Source of the DNA: Nissolia schottii | Taxonomy: Eukaryota; Streptophyta; Magnoliopsida; Fabales; Fabaceae | Length of the DNA: 64,000 nucleotides | Assembly (NCBI GenBank): GCA_003254905.1 | Contig: QANU01000247.1 | Span: forward strand, 307,583 to 371,582 | Reading direction: 5' to 3' | In this document: positions 35,855-48,400 of the stretch, in pieces | How positions within the stretch are numbered: the first letter of the stretch is position 1 | How the letters are laid out: each line of letters begins with the position of its first letter | Translations under genes and position numbers: made by a program | Notes under the pieces: model-generated | Database searches by the model: none | Told to the model about the DNA's origin: nothing | The model's input: only the letters and a program-made list of their open reading frames with translations

Positions 35855-36440
35855 GATGTGGTGCAATGTTTGTTTGTATGTATTGTAATGTTTGTTTATG
35901 AGTGTTGTAATGTTTGTTTATTTATTCATTTATATATGGCATAAAACTTGTTTATATTTAGTGTAATGTTTGTTTATGTGAGTTATAATGTTTGTTTATG
36001 AGTGTTGTAATGTTTATTCTTGAGTGCTATAATGCTTGTTTCTTTGTGATATAATATTTCAGTGTGGTGAAATGTTTGTTTATGTGTAGTATAATGTTTG
36101 TTTTTTAGTGAAGTAATGTTTGTTTACTTCTTCGTTTTTGTGTGACGTAATGTTTATCGATGAGTAATGCTGTGTTTATTTATATTTGTTGTAATGTTTG
36201 TTTATGAGTTTTGTAACGTTTATTTCTAAATGTTATAACGTTTGCTTATTTGTTGTGTAATGTTTGTTTATGAGAGAGCGAGTGGGGGGAATAAAAGAGA
36301 GTGTGTGACATTTATTATTCGATATTTAATTGGTATGAGTCTCATTTTATTTTGTTTATTATGTTCGATAATGTTTATTTATTTATTCTTTAATGTTTGT
36401 TCATATGTTTTATAATTTTTGTTTATGAGGGAACACAACT
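35855..36440. repeat. Degenerate minisatellite, GTAATGTTTGTTTATG units
   Basis: About twenty imperfect copies of a 20-30-bp phrase built on TGTAATGTTTGTTTATGAGT, all in the same orientation. Spacing drifts, and the repeats decay toward the right end. No coding. Confidence 0.75.
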
Positions 36441-38349
36441 GAGCATGTTTTAGAGTGTGAATGAGGGTAGGAAAGAGAATGTGATAATTACTTTTTGACA
36501 TTTAATGCGTTTTGAGTCCCATTTTATTTTTCTTTCGCATGAAAAAAATGTTTATTTATCAATTATATAATGTTCATATGTGTTTAAAATATTTGTTTAC
36601 TCGTCAACTTTGATGTCTGTGTAGGTCTACGGTAGTCGTGAGGTGGACAAATAAAAGAGGAAAGAAGTTGGAAACAAATATGCGAAACAAATCGTCTAAG
36701 TTTGAATGGAATCAGGACAGAATAACATTTTGCTTTCAACGAAAATCATTTTGTTTTCTTTCTAGAGTGTCAACAAATAAATAATAAATTTAAAGAGATG
36801 ATTTATATTTGTATATAAATATTCTGAACTATATTAAAATTATTTATACAACTAACTGCTCTTGACAAACACTTCGTGTCTTTTAAGTACTTAAATTAAT
36901 TGTGACTATCGAATAATGATTTTTTAGAGATAGAGAATGGTTTTTCAAGGTGTGAAATGAGATAAAAATGCTTGCAAATAAAACAAACACAAAAGAGATG
37001 TATATGACAATTTTTTAATGCTAAGATGAATGTGGCAATTGAGTCTGATGTGAATGGAGTATTAAGAGAAGTTAAAGAAATTGAGTGATATAAATTTATT
37101 ATTTTGTTCAATAAATTATTTTAAAATTAAAAATATTAAAAAATAAAAATGACATAATAAGGTGCACATCAAAACCAATTTTTTTTCTTTCATAATCCAT
37201 TCTATATTTTTGTATAGATAATAGAATGAGATATTTTTATAGGCAATAAATAAAAATCAAGAGAATTATTGGTTGGTATTTTTTTTATGAAGATAGACAA
37301 GTAGAACATATTTTAAGTTCATTTATACAAAGGTTAAATATCATGTCCGCGAAGGAAGTCGAACACGGCTCTAAGCAAAAAGGCTATGGGATCAACCATC
37401 AAGAGACAGCAATTCCTTTGTTTTTATTTGAGATATAATTTGTTAGTGCGAAAAATTAATTAAATTAGAAAAGTCCAGAATATTGCAGTTGCCAAAATTA
37501 CCATGTCAATTCTGAAGCCCGTGTGTGTATGCACGAGCAATTCACGACAATGACGCTTGCTCGCTCGTGTCCAGCGCACGCACATGGCAGCGCCTTGGGA
37601 GCACCTTCGTCCCTTGTCGTTACCGTGATATTTTTTTTTTCAAACAAAAGAGTGTATATCTTTAAATTTTAAGTTTTAATTTTTAAATTATTCATAAAAA
37701 AAAATTATGGTTTAAACATGTTTTGGGTCCTTCTCAAATTTTTAAAATTTGGTTTAATTCCCTAAAAATTAATTTTTTTTAATTCAAACATATCAAAAAT
37801 TACATTGCTTTTAGTCCCTATCACTAATGAAAATATGTTAATTTCAAACATGATTAACAAAATGTTACGTTACCAGTACCATGTAAACAAAATAAACCCA
37901 TTAGACTTATAATCGATTGAGAACCCGCTATTTTATATGAATTTACCTCCAAATCATAATTCATCTATCACTCAAAATCGAGTTAAATTGCAGGTTATGA
38001 GTTGGGTTTGGGGCAAGTTATTGGTTTTGTGAGTTTATTTTGCGTATCTGACATTGTTTATGTGACATTTTGTTAGTCACATCAACAATTAACGATATTT
38101 TGTTAGTTACGTCAACAATTAATAAAGTTTCATTAATAGTAGGAACTAAAAGCACATAGTCTAACTAATAACAATGACTAAAACTATATAATTTCTAATA
38201 TATTTATATCAAAACAAAAAAAAAAAACTAGGGACTCAAATCAAATCTCAAACATTTGTGAGAATCTTAAACATGTTATTATCTACCTATTATTATTCAA
38301 TTTGGAGAATTTGTTGAAATGAAAAAGGAAAAGAGTTTGATATAGCTTT

Positions 38350-38350
<1 letters not shown>
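36441..38350. other. AT-rich intergenic spacer
   Basis: No gene or RNA is recognised in this stretch. Confidence 0.55.

Positions 38351-38392
<42 letters not shown>
38351..38392. repeat. (TA)n microsatellite
   Basis: About twenty TA units directly abutting a MITE. Confidence 0.9.
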
Positions 38393-38393
<1 letters not shown>

Positions 38394-38401
<8 letters not shown>

Positions 38402-38560
38402 CTATTCACTGACAGTGTAAAGTTTTTACACTGTCATCTAATCAAATCTTTTGATATATATGACTTTTGAAGGAGTAAGAGAGAAAATCAACTATTTATG
38501 CTAATGTGGCAATATTTGATTGGTTGACAGTGTATACACTGTCAGTGGATAGAAATTAAA
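38394..38560. mobile_element. MITE with 25-bp terminal inverted repeats (167 bp)
   Basis: The left end TTTAATTTCTATTCACTGAC continues AGTGTA; the reversed right end TTTAATTTCTATCCACTGAC continues AGTGTA. One mismatch in about 26 bp. An inner ACACTGTCA string recurs on both sides. No coding capacity. The target duplication is hidden by the flanking TA repeat. Confidence 0.75.
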
Positions 38561-40641
38561 CTCATATATATTGTCAAGTCTAACAGTTGACCAATCTAGG
38601 TGCCAACGCTACGCCACTCAAAGCTTTCAGTGCCAATGCTCCTCAATTTTGGGTTATTCCAGGTGACTGGAGGTTCTGATGTATCAACTGTGTGCCGCAT
38701 TAGCGGTCCGTCAATAGAGTCAGTTGTGCTTGCTGATTAGTTAATTATTTAGTTGATTATTTATTTATTTGTTTATTTATTTATTCAATAGTAAATTAAT
38801 TATGTGCTTATATGCTTAGTAAATTGCATGTTTAGGCTTAAGTAGAGACTCATGTGATATGACAATATGATATTAGACTTTCCATAATAAAGTAGACTTA
38901 GTATATTGCTTGATTAGGCTTAGTGCCACTCGGAGATCTCCGTTCAATATGCTCTTGTGCTATGTGTCCCTATGAACTACCTTTATTTGTTCCTATTAGA
39001 TCAAGTTCTTGTAATTATTTCATTAGAATGGATAAAGTTTTATCTTTGTCAAAAAAAATTGTGTCAAAATTGATTTTATTATTATATACTAATTATTTAT
39101 TTAAAAATAACTCTAGTTAGTAACTATAATACACTGACACGAGACACGACACAATGCGGGGCACATAGAGACATTAACTTAAATAGTTTACAGAATACGA
39201 ACACAACATATATACTTATATAAAATTCAAAATTTATAATAAAATCTTCTTATTTTTCATTAATGTCAAACTACCAATTTTTAATATTTTCTCAACCCTT
39301 TCAAAATATTTGACGTATTCTAAATGGTTTCCTATCTCAATACTTACTAATCTTTTAAAAATTTATATCATTATAAATTATTTAGTATATGAATTTTTTT
39401 TTTTACTTAGATACAACTCATACATAGTCTTAAAACTTTTAGATACAGCCCGGCATGACCAAACTCAAATATTTTATTTGGACACTTTTAAATTCATAAG
39501 ATAAATGTGCCGGAGAAATATCCCTGTGTATCAATTGTTTACTGTGTATCGGATATGCAAATATAAGAATCTCACTCAATGTTCCTGCTTCTTAGGTTAG
39601 TAATAAATAAATTAATGATTGAATTATGACAAGAAGACAATCCACAATTTTTATTTTCATTTTTTATATCCAAGACAGTGACGATCTTAATAAAAATCAA
39701 TGTGAATGCAAATACTCATTATTTTTGGTTGACAAATAATCATATTTCTTCAATGCTGCTGTTATCGATAACGCACGAGACAATGCAACTTGTTAATTTA
39801 TTTTCCAGAAGCTGACGTGTTATGACTTGAGTGTTGTGCTAGCGCCTATTGCAGCGATGTGCTCTGCGCTCCAGAAGCTGACGTGTTGTGGCTTTGGTGT
39901 GTGCTAGCAGCCATTGCAGCGTTGTGCTCCCTGCTCTCACACACACAAAAACGTGCCCTGCACATGCTATCATCAACCAGGCAGCTTTCTCACCGCACTT
40001 CATATAATAGAATTAATTTCATTACTTTATTAAAGAAATATTCTCGAACAAAAGAAACAAAAATTCAGTTATTTGAAGTCCACCAACTCTATTGGGAGTT
40101 AATATAAATTTGAACGTTATGATTATATTCTTAAATGATTTTTTTTCTTTCCAGAAAACCCTTCTTCCAAATGTGTAATTGAAGACTTTAGACCATTCAT
40201 TTTCTAACAAATATTTTTTCTCTTAATTTTCCTTTTTACTAACAAGTGTGTTAAGACCAAGTCCTACTCTGTCCCAAAAGAATAAAGACCAAATTCTACC
40301 CGTGACATTACTAGCTTTCTAAAATTAAGATAAACTTCGCTCACTTTTCTTTCACAGAAAACAAAGTTGTATTCCTTCTTCTCACTGAAAAACTAATATA
40401 GCACTTCTTCATAAAAAAAAAAAACGAAAAGTCACTAACCACGATTCATCCGAGTGTTAATTGATTTGATATTTATTAAATAGGTTTTGGGTTTGACATC
40501 TTATGTAAACAATTATTTCTATTAAAAGACTCACCCATTCCAATCAAATGCCCTAACTTGGGTTAATCCAAATTAATTAAGGCAAAATCTTGAAACTTAC
40601 ATTTTTCAACCACCTCTCTCCCTAATCTGGAAACGTGGGAC
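38561..40641. other. Intergenic region upstream of the NRAMP gene
   Basis: No gene is seen. It contains a 66-bp direct tandem duplication at 39805-39936; otherwise it is AT-rich. Confidence 0.55.
39805..39936. repeat. Two-copy 66-bp tandem repeat
   Basis: CCAGAAGCTGACGTGTT begins both units (39805, 39871). Both contain TGTGCTAGC and TTGCAGCG; by eye they differ at about a dozen positions. The block ends some 850 bp before the NRAMP start codon. Confidence 0.8.
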
Positions 40642-40648
40642 TATAAAT
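40642..40648 (+). promoter_or_regulatory. TATA box of the NRAMP gene
   Basis: TATAAAT, 147 bp before the start codon. The inferred leader contains a CAGACC tandem (40697-40720) and a pyrimidine-rich stretch. Confidence 0.55.
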
Positions 40649-40788
40649 CCAACCATAAAGCATAAAAAAGACAGTGACCACACACTACCCACTCAGACCC
40701 AGACCCAGACCCAGACGCAGTTCCCTTCACTCACTCAATTCTCACTAACCCCAATCTTTTTATCTTCATCCCATCATCAATCGCCACC

Positions 40789-43700
40789 ATGCCTCCGCGT
40801 CCCCAAGACAACAATCAACCGCTCTTGCAACAGCAACGAGGCGATGGGACGCAAGACACCGCCTACGATTCCTCCGAGAAGATCGTGGTGGTGGGAATTG
40901 ACTCCGACGACGACGAGGGAAGCTGGGCCGGGGCCCCGCCGTTCTCGTGGAAGAAGCTGTGGCTCTTCACGGGCCCGGGCTTCCTCATGAGCATCGCGTT
41001 CCTCGACCCGGGGAACCTGGAAGGGGACCTCCAGGCCGGTGCCGTCGCCGGGTACTCCCTCCTGTGGCTCCTCATGTGGGCCACGGCCATGGGCCTCCTG
41101 ATCCAGCTCCTCTCGGCCCGGCTCGGGGTCGCCACGGGCAGGCACCTCGCCGAGCTCTGCAGGGACGAGTACCCGAAGTGGGCCCGGCTGTTGCTGTGGG
41201 CCATGGCCGAGCTGGCGCTCATTGGCTCCGATATTCAGGAGGTTATTGGAAGCGCTATTGCTATCCGGATCCTCAGTAATGGGACTGTGCCTCTTTGGGC
41301 CGGGGTCGTTATTACTGCTCTTGATTGGTAAAATATCTTTCTTTTTTTGGTATTCGTGCTTGGTTTCGTTGGATGTTTTGGTTCTCTCTTTTTTGTGCCA
41401 AGATTTGTTTTTCTGTGATTGTCGAGATTGGAGTTTAGCTCCCGGGTGCGCATGTTACTGTATGCTTCAAATTGCACTCGAGTCTTGAAATTTTATGATT
41501 GAGCTCTCAGTGATTCTTGATTTTGGTAACTTCGTCTGTACTGGGAGGGGGAACAAATATTCTGAGTGGAATCTCTTGCTATTTAAGTTCATAGCGGAAA
41601 TTATCGATGATGTCTTTGATGTTCCTAAATTGTTGGAAGTTATTACCAAGACAAGTTTCTTTTTTTTTTTTTTTNGTTTAAACTTTTGTACAGTAATCCC
41701 CTTAGTCAAACATTGACGTATACATTTTTACAGCTTTATTTTCCTTCTTCTGGAGAACTACGGTGTGAGGAAACTGGAAGCTGTGTTTGCTGTTCTCATT
41801 GGGGTAATGGCAATCTCTTTCGCGTGGATGTTTGGTGAAGCAAAGCCCAGTGGCAAGGAATTGCTTCTTGGTGAGGAGTCTATTTCATCCATTTAGGTTT
41901 GGGTCGAACTTTTAGTTCATTATAGTAAGTGATAGTTAGTTGTTCCCTTGCTTTAAATCTGATACAGATTCTGGTTTTATTATCTTGTAGGTATTTTGGT
42001 TCCGAAACTTAGCTCCAGAACTATACAGCAGGCTGTTGGAGTCGTTGGTTGCATTATTATGCCTCACAATGTATTCTTGCACTCTGCTCTCGTTCAATCG
42101 AGGAGCGTTGACCAAAACAAGAAAGGCCGAGTTCAAGAAGCTCTTAACTATTACTCCATAGAGTCCACCATTGCGCTTGTAGTCTCCTTATTTATTAATA
42201 TCTGTGTCACAACTGTGTTTGCTAAAGGGTTCTATGGTACTGAACTAGCAAACAACATTGGTCTTGTAAACGCAGGACAATATCTTCAGGAGAAATATGG
42301 GGGAGGACTATTCCCAATACTATATATATGGGGTATTGGGTTATTAGCAGCTGGCCAAAGTAGCACTATTACCGGTACTTACGCCGGACAATTTATCATG
42401 GGAGGTTTTCTGAATTTAAGGTTGAAAAAATGGATGAGAGCACTAATTACACGAAGCTTTGCAATCATCCCGACCATGATAGTTGCTCTTGTTTTTGATA
42501 CCAGTGAAGAATCATTAGATGTTTTGAATGAGTGGCTTAATGTTCTTCAGTCAGTCCAAATCCCCTTTGCACTTATTCCTTTGCTTTGTTTGGTGTCAAA
42601 GGAGCAGATAATGGGAAATTTCAGAATTGGCCCTGTCCTCAAGGTATTTTTTTCCTTTTATCTCATTCTGGTTGCTCTGGTCACTTATCTGATACCCATT
42701 ATTGGTTTTGTATATTTGATAAAGCACTTTGTGATGCTAAGTAAATTGATTTTGTATGAAATTGCTGTCTGTATAATAGTCATCTGTTAGATCAAAACTT
42801 ATTCTAATTAGGAAGGAGGTAATTCATAAGTGTCCCAAACTCCCAATATAGATCTCCTCTGTCCTGCAGTACAGATCAGACGAAAGTTAGAACTGAGACT
42901 GACCCAATGTTTTTTGGATATATCAACGATGTCTTAAACCCAAAAACTGGGCAAGCAGATAAGAAGTAGCAAACTCACTAACTCTTGACAATGCCCGGCT
43001 CATATAGGTTGTGCCTCATTAAAACCTCTCTTTGGAAAACTAAGCGGTATAAAACCTAAAAGAACAAAAAGAGTATAGCAACCTTTACAATTTAAGGACA
43101 CCAAAGAAACAAATCAATACTAGAAGCAACCTCCCTGGACTAGAAATGAACTAATGTATTCGTAGTCTCTTTCAATTTGAGTCAGGTTCTGATGAAACAC
43201 GCTGTTAGGCATATTTTACTGTCCTGTCGTGAGAATTGAAAATGTGGGGTGTCTAGTGGACTGGTTTCATTTCTATATCTTGCAATTAGTTATGCTAAAG
43301 TCATTATAAGTAGTTGATATAATACCAAGGAATTTTTTATACTTGTTATTTATCATTTTTCTTATCGTGTTAATTGTCCTAAGTTATGCAGTTTATTGAG
43401 TAATCCTGCAGTTGGAACTGCATATCTCATTATAGAAGGAACCCAAATCACTTTGAGGCAGTCTATTCATTCACTTGCATGGTGTTGATACCTACATACT
43501 TGCAAGCATAATTGTTGATTTATAATTTAATTGTATGTATTAGAAAACTAATAGGTTATAGGTTATTGAGAATATATTAGGAAAAATAGGGCATTGTGCT
43601 CCTTTCCAGCATTATGCTGGAGAATCTAAACTGTATTTTCTGTTATTTGGATATCTTTGCAAACCAATCTTCAACATGAGAAATATTTCAAGATAATTTT

Positions 43701-44381
43701 TGAAAGGTTATTGCCACTTGAATTCTTTGTTCGTAACATTTTGTGGAAACAGATGCATTCTTTATTGACATATATCTATGTATATATGAAAATAATGTCT
43801 ATCAGTAAAGTCTTACCTGGGAAGTAGAAGGTTTGTGTGAACTTAACATTTTGATAATATAACTGAAGGTATGGTGACAAAAATTGACATAACGTTGTTG
43901 GAAGCCACTTGTTTTAGATGCTCCCCTGCCTTCTGTCTTCCTCTTTTGGATTTTCTATTTTGGTGTTTTTCCATGCTGCTTGTTTCTCTATTGAACTTGC
44001 ACATTGGCTTTTCACATTAGTTTGATGCTTTGACTTTGGTGATTAGTGTTCTGATGCATTTGGTCATTGTACTAACTCCCCATTATTCCCAATATTCTTC
44101 TCCTATTGTATTCTGTATAATTAGATGGAAGTGCTGAGTGGCTTCTAAAATGTATACAGGTTATTTCATGGCTCGTGGCTGCTCTGGTGATAATGATTAA
44201 TGGCTATCTTTTGTTGGAATTCTTCTCCGCTGAAGTTAATGGACCAAAATTGGGGGCTTTCGTTGGTGCACTAACTGCTGCATATGTTGCCTTCATACTA
44301 TACCTTATTTCACGGGCCATTACCTATTCACCTTGGCAAAGTGGAACACAGCCAAAGGCAATTGCTAACTCGGAGAGTTGA
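40789..44381 (+). CDS. NRAMP3: NRAMP divalent metal transporter (NRAMP3/4-like)
   Basis: Exons 40789-41327, 41734-41870, 41991-42643 and 44160-44381, with GT-AG introns of 406, 120 and 1516 bp, give a clean 516-aa frame. The metal-binding motifs of the family are intact: DPGN at residues 73-76 (in [12 protein letters not shown]) and MPHN at 249-252. The transport signature [14 protein letters not shown] is present, with about 12 hydrophobic segments. An acidic N-terminus with a QPLL dileucine-type motif fits vacuolar sorting. [22 protein letters not shown] and [10 protein letters not shown] are closest to Arabidopsis NRAMP3/4, which release Fe and Mn from vacuoles by proton coupling; the symbol is by resemblance. 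The first exon is GC-rich at third codon positions, unlike the later exons. Confidence 0.95.
41675..41675. other. Single N in a poly-T run (NRAMP intron 1)
   Basis: An unresolved base at the end of a T homopolymer in the first intron. It does not affect coding. Confidence 0.9.
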
Positions 44382-45224
44382 GTAATCAATAATCATATGG
44401 GCAGTGCACCTTATTGTTTGCCAGTAAATTATAAAATCAGCCAGTAGATTAGATTTTAGTATTGTTTTATTATCAAATTTTGTTGTCTCGCATTGCCTAT
44501 GGAAACACTGATATAATGTAGTTGAGACACCTGCAAAGCTGTAGTGTTCAAACAGGCAACTTAGCACCTGACCAAAACAAAGAGAGGCAACATATATCTT
44601 TCTTCTTTCGGGTGTTTCAAGTGATCATGGGAATTTGAGAAAGAAAATGAGATTGTGGTGATTTGCTTGAAAAATTTGTTTTAAAATTATAATGTCCTGT
44701 GTTGGACGGTTCATAATCAAATTGCCACTCGAGTGATTTGCTTAAAAAATTATTAACATGGCCAAATCAGAATCATTCTTTAATATTAGTTACTATTCAC
44801 CATGATATTTTATTAATGCGAGGCTTAACAAATCAATGGTGATTTTGTGTAACAATATGAAAAACCATTATCGGCAATGACGTGGCTAGTTCCCTTGCAA
44901 AACTTTACACTTTCCAAATCGTGCATTTTAATTTTTAAAATCTTAACAAAACTTCTCTTTTGAATAAACGTTTAATTAAACTCTTTACAACTTCTAACAT
45001 AATTATACATGTTAAAATATCTGATTGGTTTAAAAATTTTGCTTATGTATCATTGGAGCATCTTAGACTTTTGACATAACATAGAATAAAACAATTTAGC
45101 ATAAACCTACTGATAGCTTCATCGTAAGGTGATTGCTTACTCACAAAACTAACGTCGTTGCAATTGACTCTGAAAATCATGACTGTCAGGAAACTAGATG
45201 TTGCAACAGAAAATGGGTTGGACA
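44382..45224. other. NRAMP 3' flank and spacer
   Basis: The 3' UTR probably occupies the first 150-250 bp (AT-rich, with TATAATG near 44512). No other gene is seen. Confidence 0.5.
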
Positions 45225-45570
45225 TCCGGCCACAGAGAGTCTGGATCTCTAGAGGGTTTGGACATCAGGCCACAGAGAATCTAGATCTCCGGTCATAGAA
45301 GTCTAGACATCCGACCACAGAGAGTCTGGATCTCTGACCACAGAGGGTCCGAACTTCTAACCACAGAAAGTCTGGAATACCTCGAAGATAAGCAGAGTCT
45401 TAAGAGGATCCCGACCACAGAGAGTCTAGGCGTTCCAACCACAGAGAGTTTGGAATACTCTAAAGATGAGCTAGTCTTGCAAAGTTTTACAAGGGTCCGA
45501 CCACAGGGAGTCTGTGCTATTATGAAGATATATAATTAGTAGGTTTCCGACTACAGAGAGTTTGGGAACA
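45225..45570. repeat. Tandem repeat with GACCACAGAGAGTCTGGA core
   Basis: About ten imperfect units of 26-40 bp, each with a core like CCGACCACAGAGAGTCTGG, separated by variable spacers such as ATACCTCGAAGATAAGC. All units are in the same orientation. It probably belongs to the adjoining LTR-type repeat. Confidence 0.75.
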
Positions 45571-46383
45571 ACCCCCTATCCCCTCATGCATGATATATGA
45601 AGAACGTCTATGGAGGTAAATATATGTATGAATGTATGCTCAAGTGTTGACGTCATGAGATTGCTTCGCAAGTATAAGTATGTGGGTACATGAAATAGTA
45701 TCACAATACCCTGACGATCAGGAATAGAAAGCACGAGAACATATAATTAGGTAAAGCAAGATTAGATTTCCCCCCGATCACCTAGTAATTTAGATAAGGC
45801 TGCTCGGGACTAGATCGGATAATAACAAGTAGGGATTTAGTATAATTGTACCACCTAGAGACCCCCTGAGCGGCGAAATCATAATTGAAGTGAAAACGAG
45901 TAGTTATGCCCCGAAGTACCCCACTAAGGATGCAACATTCTCACCCCCACTATTTTATGATTCCAGGCTGGCACGACCAGTAAACCTGAGGAGACGAGGC
46001 ATCATAGCATGGCTTGGGGTTTCGAGGCTGGAAGATCACTAAGGAGCAGCAGGGTAGCTTCACCCACACATGACGATAATGATTGTTTTGTATTCTGTAA
46101 TAGTTAAATGGTCCAGATCGACCATTAACGATTATGTGCATTATGTGTAATTATGTATTGTTACTCAACTGTGTAGTTGTGTTATGAACCCGGTGAATGT
46201 ATGTGTGTGTGTGTGAATATTCTGAAACAGTCGTCCTAAGGTACTAATGATGACCGGATCCTCATGACGCATGCTAACACAACATATACTTGCATAATCA
46301 TTTCCAGTATCAAATTTACATTTCTAAAGGTTTAGAGCTTGTTGGAATACGTGGATAGGCTTGAAAACTCATGTCATTCAGTG

Positions 46384-46563
46384 GTCATTTGAATGACCAA
46401 GGCTGTTCATTCGAATGACTTGAAAATTTGGCTCTCTGTTTGTAAAATTTAGGGGTCATTCGAATGACCATGGCTAGGTTATTCGAATGACCTGGAAAAA
46501 TTGCTTCAGGATGAGTAAATTTCAGGGTCATTTGAATGACTATGCTGGGTCATTCAAATGACC
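46384..46563. repeat. Array of six GGTCATTCGAATGACC palindromes
   Basis: Boxes lie at 46384, 46405, 46454, 46477, 46526 and 46548. They come in three pairs, with about 22 bp between box starts in a pair and about 71 bp between pairs. One box (46454-46469) is a perfect 16-bp palindrome; the others have one or two changes. Confidence 0.85.
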
Positions 46564-47511
46564 TTGCGTTAAACTCATTCACAACGTTGTTTCTTGCTTG
46601 TTTCTCACCGTTTTTCACTGAAAATTCATTTAGACTTTCCACATGTTCCAACAATCACTATAACACATTTTTCTAACTTAAAAACACATCAAATCATCCG
46701 GGCATCATTGCAAACATATTTTCTACATAATCTCACTACGTTATAGTTTCCTATTCCTTACACGTAACATATAAAAATCACCAAGGAGGTGAGTAAGCTA
46801 GGGATACCCACTTCCTAAGCTCGTTTGAAGAAGGTGGAAGTTAGGAGAAAACGTTCCCGTGAACTGTGGTGTGATCCTTCTATTTTTCCGGAGTTCGGTA
46901 GCATAACCACAGAGTGCACAAACGGAACAAAAAATAATGACATCAAATGAAAATATGAGTGAAACAGCGGTTGGCCTCGAGGCTATTTATAGTCGTGCAG
47001 TGGCCTTTGCTGCCGCCTTATTGTTTCCTATTTTCTTTTATTATTATTATTATTTTAATATATATATACATACACACATGCTTATCCCTCTGCAGGTATA
47101 AGCTTTTAAAGCCCACGTGGCTTAATTAATTCCGATCATGTTTAATTGTGTTTGATCATTAATCGTTCGTGTACGGATGTCTTAAAAATTATCCGGACAT
47201 ACCATTGTGATCTACTATTTTTTTTTAATTAGTAATTTAATTCTAGTCAAGGTATTCGTAAATTTATTTTCATAATAGTTTATTTTACGGATACCTTTGA
47301 GTCATAATTAAATTTTGGTTCGGATCGAAAATCGATTCGAATCTCACGAAATTTCTGTGAGCTTACGAAATCATTATTTTAACTAGTATTTTGGAGAAGG
47401 AAACTTTTATACTTAAATTTCCAGTCTACATAATCGTCTTGAGTACACTTTAATTACGCGAAATTATTAATTACGCGAAATCTTTGTAAGGGAAAAAATC
47501 GAGATGTTACA

Positions 47512-48400
47512 ACCTTTACTAATCAGCATTTCGTGTCCAAGCATGCATGGGAAGAAAGTAGAGACAATAGATGCATCCTCGAAATCAAAGAGAGGACCCA
47601 AGTAACCATAAGTCTTGCCAGCTAGAACAAAAGGAATCATTACTTGGCTAGACCAAATCTCACAGAATTTAGGAGAGGGATTCGGAGACATCTTCAAGTT
47701 TTTTCCTTTGAATCAAAGCCAAGGCACAAGCTATGGCGGAAGGACCTCTTAAGGAAGGAGAAGGGTTAGTGGCCATTATAAAAGGTTAGAAGAAATGAAA
47801 AAGAAATTAGGGCATAGAAGTGAATTAGGCAGCAAGAAATTTGGAGAAGATTGAAGATTTGGAGGAATTTAAGGAGGTAAAAGAGTAAATGATGGGGACA
47901 CTGAGGTTTATATAGGATTCTAGGAAACGTGTTGGAGAAGTTAGAAATGGGCATATAAATGGATTCTGGTGTGAAAATTTGGGAAAGTTGAAGAAATAGG
48001 TGACGTGGCATTGTACTATTCCCAAAATTTACGTTTATTTTAATTGGAATACGAAGGGTTAAGAAATGTGGATTGATCCATATTAAGTAAAGACAAAACA
48101 CTCTCACCCGATCCAAGTAGATAAAACGAAAAAGGAAATGGAGAGTGGGTCGAGAGGAAATTTGTATTAGAAACGATAAAAATTTGTATGAGAAGAGGAA
48201 TGGTTTCTAAGAAAAGCAATCTCAAGATAGGTGATGAGATGACAGGGCTAGCAATGATGGCTTGGAGAAAGCCTATAAAGTGCTTTTTGGGGTTTTTAAT
48301 ATTAAATAAGAGAGACATAAATCCTAGTCAAGAGTCATCAAAACTCTAATATTTTCCTTTTTTACCCTTGTTCGAGAAAAGAAAATACTAGGGGGCATCT
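47512..48400. other. Unassigned spacer between two LTR-type repeats
   Basis: Open frames on the minus strand (47467-47697, 47766-48318) show no domain I recognise. The right edge CTAGGGGGCATCT is purine-rich like the polypurine tract that precedes a 3' LTR, so part of this may be internal sequence of the following LTR element. Confidence 0.4.

Larger units (their letters stand above)
45225..47511 (-). mobile_element. LTR-type repeat, probably Ty3/gypsy, left border unresolved
   Basis: On the minus strand the sequence starts TGTAACATCTCGATTTTTTC at 47511, a start typical of Ty3/gypsy LTRs in legumes, and has a TATA box CTATAAATAGCC near 46982-46993. Two repeat arrays (45225-45570 and 46384-46563) lie inside. 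No coding region is attached. Where the LTR ends on the left is not clear, and no target duplication was confirmed. Treated as a fossil. Confidence 0.5.

Noticed and set aside
40777-41279. Frames opposite or offset to NRAMP exon 1
   Set aside because: GC-driven shadows; only the NRAMP frame continues across splice junctions.
45225-46563. Regular repeats considered as a CRISPR-like array
   Set aside because: Plant nuclear context, diverged units, spacers that are not unique and uniform, and no cas genes.
47467-48318. Minus-strand frames between two LTR-type repeats
   Set aside because: No domain recognised, and the location inside a repeat-rich zone favours element debris.
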